Source: Lachnospiraceae bacterium UBA7076 (GTDB taxonomy: Bacteria > Bacillota > Clostridia > Lachnospirales > Lachnospiraceae). From it: DNA of 64,000 nucleotides. Location of the stretch: the NCBI GenBank assembly GCA_002493625.1, contig DKZK01000010.1:84200-148199 (forward strand), written 5' to 3'. Position numbers and translations under genes: made by a program. Positions 18,361-27,071 of this stretch are shown here, one piece after another; the first letter of the stretch is position 1; the number at the start of each line of letters is the position of its first letter. The notes under the pieces are model-generated. The model did not search any database and was not told the origin of the DNA. It saw only the letters and a list, made by a program, of their open reading frames with translations.

Positions 18361-18421
18361 TATATGGGGCTGTCGCATTAAAAGTATTTAAGGTATAACC
18401 TTAGTGCGACAGCCCCATATA
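18361..18421. repeat. Short palindrome-family element with 17-bp perfect arms
   Basis: TATATGGGGCTGTCGCA (18361-18377) pairs perfectly with TGCGACAGCCCCATATA (18405-18421). The loop contains TTAAAAGTATTTAAGGTATAA, nearly the same as the left arm of the copy at 28884, so this looks like an internally deleted relative. It starts 22 bp after the cheV stop and can act as its terminator. Confidence 0.85.
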
Positions 18422-18443
18422 AGACAAATATCAAAGTATTTTT

Positions 18444-19355
18444 TTATCCATATATCTGACTTGCAACCAGATTATCAAGTATGCTTACAAGCTGTCCTAT
18501 CTCAGGCTTACTTATCTGTGAATCGGCGCCCAACGCTTCTCCCTTTCGTTTCATGTCATCATTTATAAGTGACGAGAATACTATGATTGGAATATGCTTT
18601 AAACCCTCCGTATCCCGGATAAGCTTTATAAGCCTGTGTCCGTCCATCTGCGGCATTTCAATATCGGTTATAATACATTTTGCCCCATAATCAACGCCGT
18701 TATTTTTCTTAAGCTCACACAGATAATCCCAAGCTTCCTGACCGTTGTTCTTAACCGTAAGCTTATTGTAGCCCGCCTTATAAAGGGAATCCTTTATCAG
18801 TGTGCAAAGCAGACTTGAGTCCTCAACAATAAGCACAGGAATATCATTTCTTTCTCTTGACTCAAGCTTTACAATCTCCGAAACCTTAAGGCTGGTCTCA
18901 GGACAAATCTCCTCAACAATGCGCTCAAAGTCAAGTATTATAAGAAGGTTATCCGCATTTTTTATAATACCTGTCGCAACTCCGGAGCCGGGACCGCTCA
19001 CTGTTGAATCCGGCTTTACCACATCCGTCCACGAAACCCTGTTTATGCCAATCACTGCCTGAACATCAAATGCAATATTAAGATTATTGAAATTTGTTAC
19101 AATAAGAAAATTGTTTCTGTTATCATTATTTTGAAAGCCTAATGTTTTGATAAGGTCAATTACAGTAATGATATCTCCACGGGGCATAAATATGCCCTCA
19201 ATACACGGATGAGAATTTGGAACGGGAGTAATATTTTGGAACTGCAATATTTCTCTGACTTTCTCAACATTTATGCCATAGTGGTTTCCTTCAATGACAA
19301 ATTCCAATACCTCCAGCTCATTTGTTCCGCTCTCAAGTAAAATATTACTATCCAT
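18444..19355 (-). CDS. cheV: CheV-type chemotaxis coupling protein (CheW-receiver fusion)
   Basis: A cytoplasmic adaptor linking chemoreceptors to CheA, with a phosphorylatable receiver thought to aid adaptation. Residues about 10-160 are a CheW domain (FVIEGNHYGINVEKVREIL, PRGDIITVIDL). Residues about 172-300 are a receiver with VLIVEDSS, the phospho-acceptor Asp231 in ITDIEMPQMDG and a conserved Lys in SKPE. AGGAGG precedes the ATG. It is the last gene of a cluster with a response regulator, sensor kinase and lipoprotein, 13 bp after the lipoprotein. It implies a motile or chemotactic organism, though no flagellar genes are in view. Confidence 0.92.
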   Translation of the reverse strand: MDSNILLESGTNELEVLEFVIEGNHYGINVEKVREILQFQNITPVPNSHPCIEGIFMPRGDIITVIDLIKTLGFQNNDNRNNFLIVTNFNNLNIAFDVQAVIGINRVSWTDVVKPDSTVSGPGSGVATGIIKNADNLLIILDFERIVEEICPETSLKVSEIVKLESRERNDIPVLIVEDSSLLCTLIKDSLYKAGYNKLTVKNNGQEAWDYLCELKKNNGVDYGAKCIITDIEMPQMDGHRLIKLIRDTEGLKHIPIIVFSSLINDDMKRKGEALGADSQISKPEIGQLVSILDNLVASQIYG

Positions 19356-19368
19356 ATCAAACCTCCTA

Positions 19369-20145
19369 TTATTGTAATTGCATAACTTTATCTAAACCGT
19401 CATACGTTATCTTAAGCTTTAAGTCATCAATATTATCCGTAAGCTCTGCAGAAATCTGATATATAAGTACGATTTCCCCGCGGCTGCTCGCCTCAAGAGT
19501 ATCCTGGTATGTATACATATCATCAAGCAAAATCGTCAGCATCTGCTTTGCGCTTTTCGAATCGTTTATTATAATGCTATAATTTGCATCCTTGGAATAA
19601 AGGTCAATATACTGATTATCATTTGTTTTATTTTCCAATTCAAATTTTAAGACAAGCAGCTTATATCCGCTTTGAGCTTCAATCTCAAAATATACCCCAT
19701 CCTTGTCATAGGAAGGATATGTATCAAGCAGCATATAATAGGAATAGCGGATGTTAATATTATCCTCACCTAAAAATTCCGCTATGTTAAAATCAGCAGG
19801 CGCATCGGAAACGATACCATTTACATCCTCAGCGTCAACCGGTTCCTCCGTTATTACGTTTCCAGGATGATTTGTTCCTGTCTCTGTAGAAGCCTCCGTT
19901 TCAGTAGCAGTATTCTCAGGGGATATCTCAATGACAGCCTCAGTGGAATTAAGCGCGTTGACCTCCGCTTCAAACAAGCCTTTCTCATATTTTGAGTTGA
20001 CATTCCTGTCGTATTTTAATAATAACCCTCCTGCATACTCCGCAATCATCTTACTTTCATCATCCGTTAAATCTATAACCTGGGCGCATCCCACAAGAAA
20101 AAGTGACAGAATCAGGATACTGCAGGAAAACCATCTTTTTTTCAT
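19369..20145 (-). CDS. Predicted lipoprotein
   Basis: A 258-residue exported lipoprotein. The N-terminus MKKRWFSCSILILSLFLVGC carries a basic start, hydrophobic core and lipobox LVGC, so Cys20 should be acylated. A low-complexity Glu/Thr-rich linker (residues about 70-110) leads to a folded beta-rich C-terminal half (YKLLVLKFELENKT) like the immunoglobulin-like DUF4352-type domains of Gram-positive lipoproteins. The start at 20145 has GGAGGAAGC upstream; a 16-residue longer frame is unsupported. It lies between the sensor kinase and cheV and may sense or support envelope status. Function unknown. Confidence 0.8.
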   Translation of the reverse strand: MKKRWFSCSILILSLFLVGCAQVIDLTDDESKMIAEYAGGLLLKYDRNVNSKYEKGLFEAEVNALNSTEAVIEISPENTATETEASTETGTNHPGNVITEEPVDAEDVNGIVSDAPADFNIAEFLGEDNINIRYSYYMLLDTYPSYDKDGVYFEIEAQSGYKLLVLKFELENKTNDNQYIDLYSKDANYSIIINDSKSAKQMLTILLDDMYTYQDTLEASSRGEIVLIYQISAELTDNIDDLKLKITYDGLDKVMQLQ

Positions 20146-20205
20146 ATGCTTCCTCCGAATCATTAAACATAAATTGTATCCTAATTCTATCACTTTTTTT
20201 TCATA

Positions 20206-21681
20206 TCAGCAAGGCATATTCGCATCTAAATCAAAATAAAAAACTACGCCTTCCTCTGCATTGAAAACTCCGTAATCCTTTCCATGTGATTTCATTGCCG
20301 CCGCCACAATGGAAAGCCCTATGCCGCTGCCGCCGTATTCCCTTGTTCTTGCCTTGTCAACCTTATAAAATTTGTCAAACAATCTGTCTATATCCTCATC
20401 CGGTATTTTTTCTCCCTGATTGAAGACAAAAACTCTTACGTTGTCTTCCGTACGGTCAAACGTGATTCTTATATCCCCGCCGGGCTTTACATGATGAATT
20501 GCATTTGTAAGATAATTTGTAAACACCTGCTCAATCAGGAATTCATCTGCCCATACATAAACAGGTGCGGCTTCATCGAATAAAATCCTTGCCCCAGCCT
20601 CCTCCACAAGAATGGATGACGCATCAATAATATTTTTTATAAAATCAACAAGCTCAAACCGTTCAAAGCTAAGGGTTGACTGTCCGAATTCAAGCTCATT
20701 TAGGTTGAGCAGCTTCACTACAAGCTCATTCATTTTCTTCGCTTCATCTATAATAACATCCGTGTAAAACTCCCTGCTTTCCATATCATCCGACAAATTA
20801 CACCTTAATCCCTCCGCATACCCCTGAATAAGCGCAATGGGAGTTTTCAGTTCATGGGAAACATGAGACAGAAAGTCCTTTCGCATATCGTCAATCTGCT
20901 CCTTTTGCTCAATATCCTTCTTTAGCTTTGCATTGGCTGCTTTCAGCTCGGAAATTGTACTTTCAAGCTTTTCAGACATTTCATTCATACAGGTGCCAAG
21001 CTCACCGATTTCATCGTTTGTAAAAACAGAAGCCTTAACGTCAAAATCAAGGTGCGTCATTCTTTTCGCAACATTACAAAGACTTTTTATCGGCGCAGAA
21101 AAAATATTGCCGAATGCAAGAATAAACATGGAACCGAAAATAAGCAGGCCTATTGCCACCTTAATAAATACGTTTTTGACAACAAAAACCACGCTGTCAA
21201 TTCTTGAAACGGGACTCCTGACTATAATGTTGAAGCCATTGTCAAGACGTCCCACCAAATCATAATAATCCGCATTTATTACCTCATCATGATTTTTAGT
21301 GATAACATAATTTGAGTATACATTTCTGGAAATAACATCTGCCGTTTCCATAGACCTTATGGCATTATTCAGGCTTTCCATTATACGGCTCTCGTCATTT
21401 ATGGATGTATATATTTTCACATTCTTACTGTCAAATATAAGAATTGTTGCATCCAGCGGATTATAAATATTTCCGTAAAGGTCATTTGTCCCATAATTCC
21501 CGTCCTGATTTTGAGAGAAAAAACCATTGCAGGATTCATATGTGCTTTTTAAATTATTCTTCACATTGGACACAAAAATATCCTCAATAAAAAAATTACA
21601 TATAATCCATGATGCCATCAATATAAATGCACAGAAATTAATTACCATGAAAGTAATTTTGGTTCTTATTGAGCTTCTCAT
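20206..21681 (-). CDS. Sensor histidine kinase
   Basis: A 491-residue membrane kinase that should phosphorylate the response regulator encoded directly upstream. Two membrane helices (residues about 10-32 and 168-190) bracket an extracytoplasmic sensor of about 135 residues. A HAMP linker (IKSLCNVAKRMTHLDFDV), a HisKA domain with SHVSHELKTPIAL (His276), and an HATPase domain with NYLTNAIHH, FNQGEKIPDED and GGSGIGLSIV follow. The N-box is normal. Translation is coupled to the regulator: the ribosome site GAGG overlaps its stop region, 2 bp away. Signal unknown. Confidence 0.95.
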   Translation of the reverse strand: MRSSIRTKITFMVINFCAFILMASWIICNFFIEDIFVSNVKNNLKSTYESCNGFFSQNQDGNYGTNDLYGNIYNPLDATILIFDSKNVKIYTSINDESRIMESLNNAIRSMETADVISRNVYSNYVITKNHDEVINADYYDLVGRLDNGFNIIVRSPVSRIDSVVFVVKNVFIKVAIGLLIFGSMFILAFGNIFSAPIKSLCNVAKRMTHLDFDVKASVFTNDEIGELGTCMNEMSEKLESTISELKAANAKLKKDIEQKEQIDDMRKDFLSHVSHELKTPIALIQGYAEGLRCNLSDDMESREFYTDVIIDEAKKMNELVVKLLNLNELEFGQSTLSFERFELVDFIKNIIDASSILVEEAGARILFDEAAPVYVWADEFLIEQVFTNYLTNAIHHVKPGGDIRITFDRTEDNVRVFVFNQGEKIPDEDIDRLFDKFYKVDKARTREYGGSGIGLSIVAAAMKSHGKDYGVFNAEEGVVFYFDLDANMPC

Positions 21682-21683
21682 AT

Positions 21684-22358
21684 TTAAACCTCGAATTTAT
21701 ATCCCATGCCCCAGATAGTCTTAATGTAATCTCCTCTGTCTCCCAGTTTGCTTCTAAGCTTTTTTACATGGGTGTCTATCGTTCTTGCATCTCCGAAATA
21801 ATCATAATTCCAGACATTATTTAATATCTTTTCTCTTGAAAGGGCAACGCCCTTATTTACAAGGAAATAATTTAAAAGCTCAAATTCCTTGAAGCTGAGC
21901 TCAATTTCTTCACCGTCCACAAGAACCTTGTGTGCGGATATATCCATTTTTATTCCTCCGCATTCAATATTTTTCTCATCCCCTGCAAGACTGCTTCTCC
22001 TTAAAACCGCCTGCACTCTTGCAACAAGAATTTTAGGACTGAAGGGCTTTGTAATATACTCGTCAATACCAAGCTCAAAACCTTTTATCTCATCCTTTTC
22101 ATCGCTTTTTGCCGTAAGCATAATGATAGGCACCATGGAAATTTTTCTTATTTCCTGTGCAACACCATATCCGTCAAGCTTAGGCATCATAACATCCAAT
22201 ATAATAAGCGCTATGTTCTTTGTGGACATGAAAACATCTACGGCTTCTTCACCGTTTGAAGCCTCCAGAACACCAAAGCCCTCCTTTACGAGAAAGTCCT
22301 TTACCAGCTTTCTCATACGGCTTTCATCATCTACAACAAGAATTTTTAACCCCTCCAT
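21684..22358 (-). CDS. OmpR/PhoB-family response regulator
   Basis: A 224-residue DNA-binding regulator. The receiver (1-120) has VVDDES, the phospho-acceptor Asp55 in IILDVMMPKLDGYG, a conserved Thr in MLTAKSDE and Lys in ITKPFSP. The winged-helix domain (about 128-224) has the family signature LSFKEFELLNYFLVNKG and DTHVKKLRSKLG. AAAGGAGGC precedes the ATG. It starts a four-gene run (regulator, kinase, lipoprotein, cheV), suggesting that envelope sensing and chemotaxis coupling share control. Target promoters are unknown. Confidence 0.96.
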   Translation of the reverse strand: MEGLKILVVDDESRMRKLVKDFLVKEGFGVLEASNGEEAVDVFMSTKNIALIILDVMMPKLDGYGVAQEIRKISMVPIIMLTAKSDEKDEIKGFELGIDEYITKPFSPKILVARVQAVLRRSSLAGDEKNIECGGIKMDISAHKVLVDGEEIELSFKEFELLNYFLVNKGVALSREKILNNVWNYDYFGDARTIDTHVKKLRSKLGDRGDYIKTIWGMGYKFEV

Positions 22359-22434
22359 AAAGGTGCCTCCTTTAACAGGTAAAATAATTAAATATTATTA
22401 TATTTCAACTTTATGTTAAAAATGTGAAATCCCA

Positions 22435-22995
22435 TCACTTATAATATTCTTTTTCAAGCTCAAGCAGCTTATCCTCCCGGATGGTAAGCTCCTCCTCCCA
22501 TTTTTGCAGTCTTTCCTCCCATGCGGAATATTTGTCCAGAACCTTTTCCTCAGCATTAAAATATCCAACATTTTTGTTGGTTGCCATAATAAATATCATT
22601 CCCACTATGACGATTATCATGGAAACGATTGCAAGTATAAGCCTGTTTTTTGTCATGCTCTGTTTATTATACCGCTTCTGAAGCTCCATATACTGTCTGC
22701 TTTGTTCACTGCGGCTTTTCACTCCGCCCGACGAAACAACCGGTATATAGGCCACGCTCACATTATCGTTATCCTCCTTAAGGAATGCCCTTAGCTCATA
22801 AAGAAAAGAAAAACCAACCGGAGTCCGGAAATATCTTTTTGAGACAAGCCTGTTGTAAAGCTCAATAAGATTTTCCTGATTCTCCATATTGATTTTCTGC
22901 TTAAGCTCTTTTATCGTTTCATACTCTTTTTTTGCTTTATCAAATTCTCTTTTGCTTCTGAAAATAAATCCGTCTACCACAAGCTTATCATCCAT
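22435..22995 (-). CDS. Single-span membrane protein with coiled-coil ends, unknown function
   Basis: A 186-residue protein with a soluble N-terminal half (about 120 residues, FIFRSKREFDKAKKEYETIKE helical), one membrane helix (ILAIVSMIIVIVGMIFIM, about 124-141) and a Glu/Lys-rich C-terminal coiled coil (WEERLQKWEEELTIREDK). No signal peptide. AAGGAGGAAAAA precedes the start. It is preceded by a 150-bp palindromic element and followed at 76 bp by the response regulator. Family not recognised. Confidence 0.65.
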   Translation of the reverse strand: MDDKLVVDGFIFRSKREFDKAKKEYETIKELKQKINMENQENLIELYNRLVSKRYFRTPVGFSFLYELRAFLKEDNDNVSVAYIPVVSSGGVKSRSEQSRQYMELQKRYNKQSMTKNRLILAIVSMIIVIVGMIFIMATNKNVGYFNAEEKVLDKYSAWEERLQKWEEELTIREDKLLELEKEYYK

Positions 22996-23027
22996 TCTTT
23001 TTCCTCCTTATATTTTTCCTATAAAAC

Positions 23028-23177
23028 AAAAGGGACTGTCGCAATAAGGATTTATTTTCTTAGTAACTATGCATTTTAAACAAAGAAAAGCGGAAGTTAA
23101 GTAACACGTTGGAGCGTTCTTTGTTTAAAATGTATTAATGAAAGAGAATTAAAATCCTTATTGCGACAGCCCCTTTG
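23028..23177. repeat. Long nested-palindrome element, copy 3
   Basis: The outer arms share CTGTCGCAATAAGGATTT on opposite strands (left copy from 23035, right copy ending near 23171). A second perfect 16-bp nested stem is CATTTTAAACAAAGAA / TTCTTTGTTTAAAATG. The centre has AAGTTAAGTAACACGTTGGAGCG, reminiscent of the core of other copies. It begins 5 bp after the stop codon of the downstream-coded lipoprotein and can fold as a single 150-nt rod in RNA. Confidence 0.85.
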
Positions 23178-23181
23178 TAGC

Positions 23182-23721
23182 CTACTGTGCATCTGTCGAA
23201 GTGCCTAAGTTCAAATTACCGTAAACCGTTATATCATTGTCGGCAGCAAGCGCCTTAAGCTCCTGCTCATACTGTGCAAGGTATGTTTCAGACTGGGTAA
23301 TCATTCCCGACGCATCTGTCAGGTAATCTGAATTTTCTTCTTTTATTGCAAGAACAACCTTATTCATGGCATCATACTGAAGCTGGCATGAAAGGGAATA
23401 AAGCTCCTTTAAATCTGCAACCTCGTCCGTAGCAGTTTCAATAGCTTCCAGCTCGTCCAGATATGTTTTCATACTTGGAATTGCCGTTGTTTCCATGTCA
23501 TTCAGGAAAATTCTTATATCAACATTTTCATTTTCAAAATAGGAATTGTAAATATTGATTGCCGTGTTTTTTTTGTCCTCTATTGCAGGTAATTCCTTAT
23601 TTACAAAATTAAGAACATCTGATTTTACGTCAGATTTTTTATCTTTTTCCTTTTTACCGCATCCTGCTGCAAGCAAAACAAGCATTACTATCATTAACAG
23701 TGCATATATTTTCTTCTTCAT
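23182..23721 (-). CDS. Predicted lipoprotein
   Basis: A 179-residue exported protein starting MKKKIYALLMIVMLVLLAAGC, with a clear lipobox LAAGC. The mature part is helical and acidic (residues about 40-165) with no known domain. GAGGAGAAAA lies before the ATG at 23721; the five-residue longer frame overlaps that site. It follows a promoter of its own and ends 5 bp before a palindromic element. Function unknown. Confidence 0.78.
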   Translation of the reverse strand: MKKKIYALLMIVMLVLLAAGCGKKEKDKKSDVKSDVLNFVNKELPAIEDKKNTAINIYNSYFENENVDIRIFLNDMETTAIPSMKTYLDELEAIETATDEVADLKELYSLSCQLQYDAMNKVVLAIKEENSDYLTDASGMITQSETYLAQYEQELKALAADNDITVYGNLNLGTSTDAQ

Positions 23722-23817
23722 ATGTTTTCTCCTCATAACTTTTAATACCGCCGGACGTTTGCGAAACTATGCTTTGAACATCAGGAGTTTCACAATCACC
23801 CATTTTAATACCACATG

Positions 23818-23846
23818 ATTATACAACATAAAATTTACAAACACAA
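23818..23846 (-). promoter_or_regulatory. Predicted promoter of the 23.2-kb lipoprotein gene
   Basis: Minus-strand TTGTGT (23841-23846), 17-bp spacer, perfect TATAAT (23818-23823). Confidence 0.6.
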
Positions 23847-23867
23847 GTATTTCGTAAACATACCATG

Positions 23868-24578
23868 TCACTCTTTCTCATTTTCCGACATATATTTTTC
23901 ATACAAGTCGGGTCTTCTTTCCTTTGTTCTTATCAGTGACTGCTCATGTCTCCACGCTTCTATATTTTTGTGATGTCCCGAAAGAAGAACGGGCGGAACC
24001 TTCATTCCCATAAATTCCTCCGGTCTTGTATACTGGGGATATTCCAAAAGCCCGTCATAAAAGGATTCATACACCGCGCTCTCATCACTTCCCAGAACGC
24101 CCGGAACAAGCCTTGACACGGCATCAACAATTACCATTGCGGGAAGCTCGCCGCCGGTAAGCACAAAATCACCGATGGACACGTTATCCGTAACAATAAG
24201 CTCAAGCACTCTCTCATCTATGCCCTCATAATGTCCGCAGAGAATGATTAAATCTTCTTCTTCTGAAAATTCTCTTGCCATATCCTGATTAAAAACCCTG
24301 CCCTGGGGCGTCGTATAAATTACACGGGGTCTGTCTCTCTTACAGTATTTTTCAATCACATGCATATAGGACTGGTAAACCGGCTCTGCCTGAATAAGCA
24401 TCCCTGCTCCGCCGCCGTAGGTATAATCATCCACATGTCTTGATTTATTATTTGCAAAATCCCTTATATTTACAACATTTGTATTTATCAGTCCCTTTTC
24501 AATAGCCCTTCCCGTAATGCTTTCTCCAAGACAGCCTTTTATCATCTCCGGAAAAAGCGTCAGTATATGAAAATTCAT
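23868..24578 (-). CDS. trmD: tRNA (guanine-N1)-methyltransferase
   Basis: A SPOUT-class enzyme methylating G37 of tRNAs with SAM, preventing frameshifts. The 236-residue protein has MNFHILTLFPEM, DDYTYGGGAGMLIQ, LCGHYEGIDERV and IGDFVLTGGELPAMV, which form the knotted SAM site. The ATG at 24578 lies just past the rimM stop; a TTG three codons earlier has AAAGGA at better spacing (4 bp) and overlaps rimM, so either start is possible. rplS, which usually follows trmD, is absent; the next gene is a lipoprotein. Confidence 0.96.
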   Translation of the reverse strand: MNFHILTLFPEMIKGCLGESITGRAIEKGLINTNVVNIRDFANNKSRHVDDYTYGGGAGMLIQAEPVYQSYMHVIEKYCKRDRPRVIYTTPQGRVFNQDMAREFSEEEDLIILCGHYEGIDERVLELIVTDNVSIGDFVLTGGELPAMVIVDAVSRLVPGVLGSDESAVYESFYDGLLEYPQYTRPEEFMGMKVPPVLLSGHHKNIEAWRHEQSLIRTKERRPDLYEKYMSENEKE

Positions 24579-24579
24579 T

Positions 24580-25089
24580 TTAATCAAGCATTCCTTTCAT
24601 AAGCTTAACAATAACCTTCTTCCCTTCCGTGTCAATATCAATAACACAGTCGTTTATAACAGGTATAAGAAGCTCCCTGCCATTTTCCATAGCTACTGTA
24701 AATACATCGTTTGCGCCGGTCTGAAGCACATCATTCACTGTTCCCAGATGACTGCCATTATCCTCATACACGTCAGAGCCTATGACATCCGAAATATAAT
24801 ACTCCCCCTCCTCAAGAGGAACTGCATCCTCCCTCGAAACATATATATCGCAATTTCTGAACGCTTCAACCTCATTTATATCATCATATCCCACAAATGA
24901 TAAAATAACTAAATTTTTAAAAAATTTGCAGGATTTTTTTTCTGCCTCTATGTCTCCTTTTTTTGTCCTTATTATACATTTTTTCAGCTTTTTAAATCTC
25001 TTTGCGTCATCAGTGGTAGGGAAAACCTTTACCTCACCCTTTAAGCCGTGAGGCTTTGTTATAACGCCTATTCTAAAAAAATCTTCCAT
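24580..25089 (-). CDS. rimM: 16S rRNA processing protein RimM
   Basis: A 169-residue maturation factor of the 30S subunit that binds S19. The N-terminal barrel shows RIGVITKPHGLKGEVKVFP and the C-terminal PRC-barrel shows YYISDVIGSDVYED, with ELLIPVINDCVIDID. Length is typical. It is the fifth gene of the ylxM-ffh-rpsP-khpA-rimM-trmD series and is translationally close to trmD (stop and start adjoining). A short hairpin of the dispersed family sits between it and khpA. Confidence 0.95.
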   Translation of the reverse strand: MEDFFRIGVITKPHGLKGEVKVFPTTDDAKRFKKLKKCIIRTKKGDIEAEKKSCKFFKNLVILSFVGYDDINEVEAFRNCDIYVSREDAVPLEEGEYYISDVIGSDVYEDNGSHLGTVNDVLQTGANDVFTVAMENGRELLIPVINDCVIDIDTEGKKVIVKLMKGMLD

Positions 25090-25106
25090 ATTTTCTCCCG
25101 TTAAAA

Positions 25107-25143
25107 TATTTAAGGGCTGTTGCGCTAAAGCGCAACAGCTCCT
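25107..25143. repeat. Minimal palindrome-family hairpin between khpA and rimM
   Basis: TAAGGGCTGTTGCGC and GCGCAACAGCTCCTTA pair almost perfectly around a few-base loop. It begins about 9 bp after khpA stops, inside an otherwise continuous operon, so it may attenuate rather than end transcription. Confidence 0.82.
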
Positions 25144-25151
25144 TACACTTC

Positions 25152-25379
25152 TTATTTGATGTCTACAATTACCTTCTTGTCACCCTTTGACGCTGCTGCT
25201 TTCACAACAGTACGAATGGACTTGGCTATTCTTCCCTGTTTACCGATAACCTTCCCCATATCATCTGGTGCAACCTTAAGTTCAATTGTAATGGTATCTT
25301 CACTGATTGTCTCATTTACAACAACTTCCTCAGGGCAATCAACAAGAGATTTTGCTATAAATTCTACTAATTCCTTCAA
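25152..25379 (-). CDS. khpA: KH-domain RNA-binding protein KhpA
   Basis: A 75-residue single-KH protein that in other Firmicutes pairs with KhpB and binds many RNAs. VIGKQGRIAKSIRTVVKAAA carries the GxxG-type KH loop. The start is a TTG at 25379 giving LKELVEFIAKSLV: GGGAGGTG lies 6 bp upstream and the length then equals the family norm. A 13-residue longer reading with ATG would run into the end of rpsP. It sits between rpsP (19 bp) and rimM, its usual place. Confidence 0.93.
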   Translation of the reverse strand: MKELVEFIAKSLVDCPEEVVVNETISEDTITIELKVAPDDMGKVIGKQGRIAKSIRTVVKAAASKGDKKVIVDIK

Positions 25380-25398
25380 AAAACGCACCTCCCTTGTA

Positions 25399-25644
25399 TT
25401 ACTTTTCGATACCTGCATGTTTTAAAAGCTTAGCAACCGTTTCCGTAGGCTGTGCGCCATTTGCAAGCCATTTCTTAGCTGCGTCCGCATCAATCTTTAT
25501 AGCCGCAGGCTCCTGATTTGGGTCGTAAGTACCTATCTCGTCGATAAATCTTCCGTCTCTTGGTGACCTTGAATCTGCTACGATTACTCTATAAAAAGGA
25601 TGCTTCTTGTATCCCATTCTTCTAAGTCTGATTTTTACTGCCAT
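25399..25644 (-). CDS. rpsP: 30S ribosomal protein S16
   Basis: An 81-residue ribosomal protein needed for 30S assembly. The family signature MAVKIRLRRMGYKKHPFYR and the segment RDGRFIDEIGTYDP are clear. AAGGAGGTG precedes the start. It lies 47 bp after ffh and 19 bp before khpA, in the conserved order. Confidence 0.98.
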   Translation of the reverse strand: MAVKIRLRRMGYKKHPFYRVIVADSRSPRDGRFIDEIGTYDPNQEPAAIKIDADAAKKWLANGAQPTETVAKLLKHAGIEK

Positions 25645-25691
25645 GTTTTCACCTCCTTAATTATTATTATCTATAATAGTTAAACCTATTA

Positions 25692-27038
25692 TCAAAGTCC
25701 AAAGGGCAGCTTAAAACCGCCTTTCTTCTTTCCCCCCATAAGACCCGACATCTGTTTCATCATTTTTCTTGACTGTTCAAGCTGCTTTATAAGCTTGTTT
25801 ACCTCGCTTATGGGAACGCCTGCTCCATCGGCAATTCTTTTTTTCCTGCTTGGATTTATTATATCGGGATTACTTCTCTCCTTCGGTGTCATGGAAAGAA
25901 TTATAGCTCTCGGCATGCTCATGGCATCGTCGTCTATTTCAATGTTTTTAAGCTGTTTGTTTGAATTAAAGCCCGGGAGCATACCAAGAAGGCTGTTCAT
26001 TCCGCCCATTTTTTCCATCTGCTCCATATTGTCAAGAAGGTCGTTAAAATCAAAGCTCGCCTTCTTGAGTTTCTGCTCCATCTCCCTTGCCTTTTCCTCA
26101 TCAATGGCGTTTTGTGCTTTCTCTATAAGGCTTTCCACATCGCCCATACCAAGAATACGGCTCGCCATACGTTCCGGATAAAACTGCTCCAGATCCTCAA
26201 GCTTCTCCCCCATACCGGCAAACAAAATCGGCTTTCCCGTTACCGCCTTTATGGAAAGCGCGGCGCCGCCTCTCGTATCGCCGTCAAGCTTTGTGAGAAT
26301 AACGCCGTCTATACCAATTTTATCATTAAATGAGGTAGCTACATTTACCGCGTCCTGTCCTGTCATGGCATCCACGGTAAGTATCGTGTATGTTACGGAA
26401 ATATTTTCCTTTATTTCTATAAGCTCATTCATCATGTCCTCATCAACATGAAGACGTCCCGCCGTATCTAAAAAAACAAGATTGAGATTGTTTTTCTGCG
26501 CATGTTCTATGGCTGCCTTTGCAATATTGACAGGCTTATGCCCGTCACCCATGGAAAATACCGGAACACCAACCTTTTCACCGTTTATTTCAAGCTGTTT
26601 AATAGCCGCAGGTCTGTAAACGTCACATGCCACAAGAAGGGGTTTTTTTCCTTTTTTTACATACTGTCCCGCAAGCTTGGCAACCGTGGTTGTCTTACCT
26701 GCGCCCTGAAGTCCGCACATCATAATTACGGTCACTTCATTTGATGGAAGAAGCTTAAGCTCCGTTGTTTCCGAACCCATAAGCTTATCCATTTCCTCTT
26801 TGACTATCTTTATGACCATCTGCCCCGGATTCAGTCCTTTAAGAACCTCCTCACCGACAGCTCTCTCACTTACCGAATTAATAAACTGCTTTACAACCTT
26901 AAAGTTTACGTCAGCCTCAAGGAGCGCTCTCTTTACCTCCTTCATGGCTTCCTTAACGTCAGCCTCAGTAAGCATCCCCTTGCTTCTGAGCTTTTTAAAC
27001 ACGTTTTGCAGTTTGTCTGTCAGACTGTCAAAAGCCAT
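25692..27038 (-). CDS. ffh: Signal recognition particle protein Ffh
   Basis: The SRP GTPase that binds signal peptides and 4.5S RNA at the membrane-targeting step. The N domain is followed by the G domain with GLQGAGKTTTVAK, DVYRPAA, LDTAGR and TKLDGD, then a Met-rich M domain (about 300-448) ending MMKQMSGLMGGKKKGG. The 448-residue length is typical. It follows ylxM by 33 bp, the universal neighbour. Confidence 0.98.
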   Translation of the reverse strand: MAFDSLTDKLQNVFKKLRSKGMLTEADVKEAMKEVKRALLEADVNFKVVKQFINSVSERAVGEEVLKGLNPGQMVIKIVKEEMDKLMGSETTELKLLPSNEVTVIMMCGLQGAGKTTTVAKLAGQYVKKGKKPLLVACDVYRPAAIKQLEINGEKVGVPVFSMGDGHKPVNIAKAAIEHAQKNNLNLVFLDTAGRLHVDEDMMNELIEIKENISVTYTILTVDAMTGQDAVNVATSFNDKIGIDGVILTKLDGDTRGGAALSIKAVTGKPILFAGMGEKLEDLEQFYPERMASRILGMGDVESLIEKAQNAIDEEKAREMEQKLKKASFDFNDLLDNMEQMEKMGGMNSLLGMLPGFNSNKQLKNIEIDDDAMSMPRAIILSMTPKERSNPDIINPSRKKRIADGAGVPISEVNKLIKQLEQSRKMMKQMSGLMGGKKKGGFKLPFGL

Positions 27039-27071
27039 GCCATACCTCCTGATAAATAGTTTTATTATTTT

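Noticed and set aside
23194..23200. TGTCGAA match to the Spo0A box
   Set aside because: Lies in the 3' coding end of a lipoprotein gene, not near a promoter.
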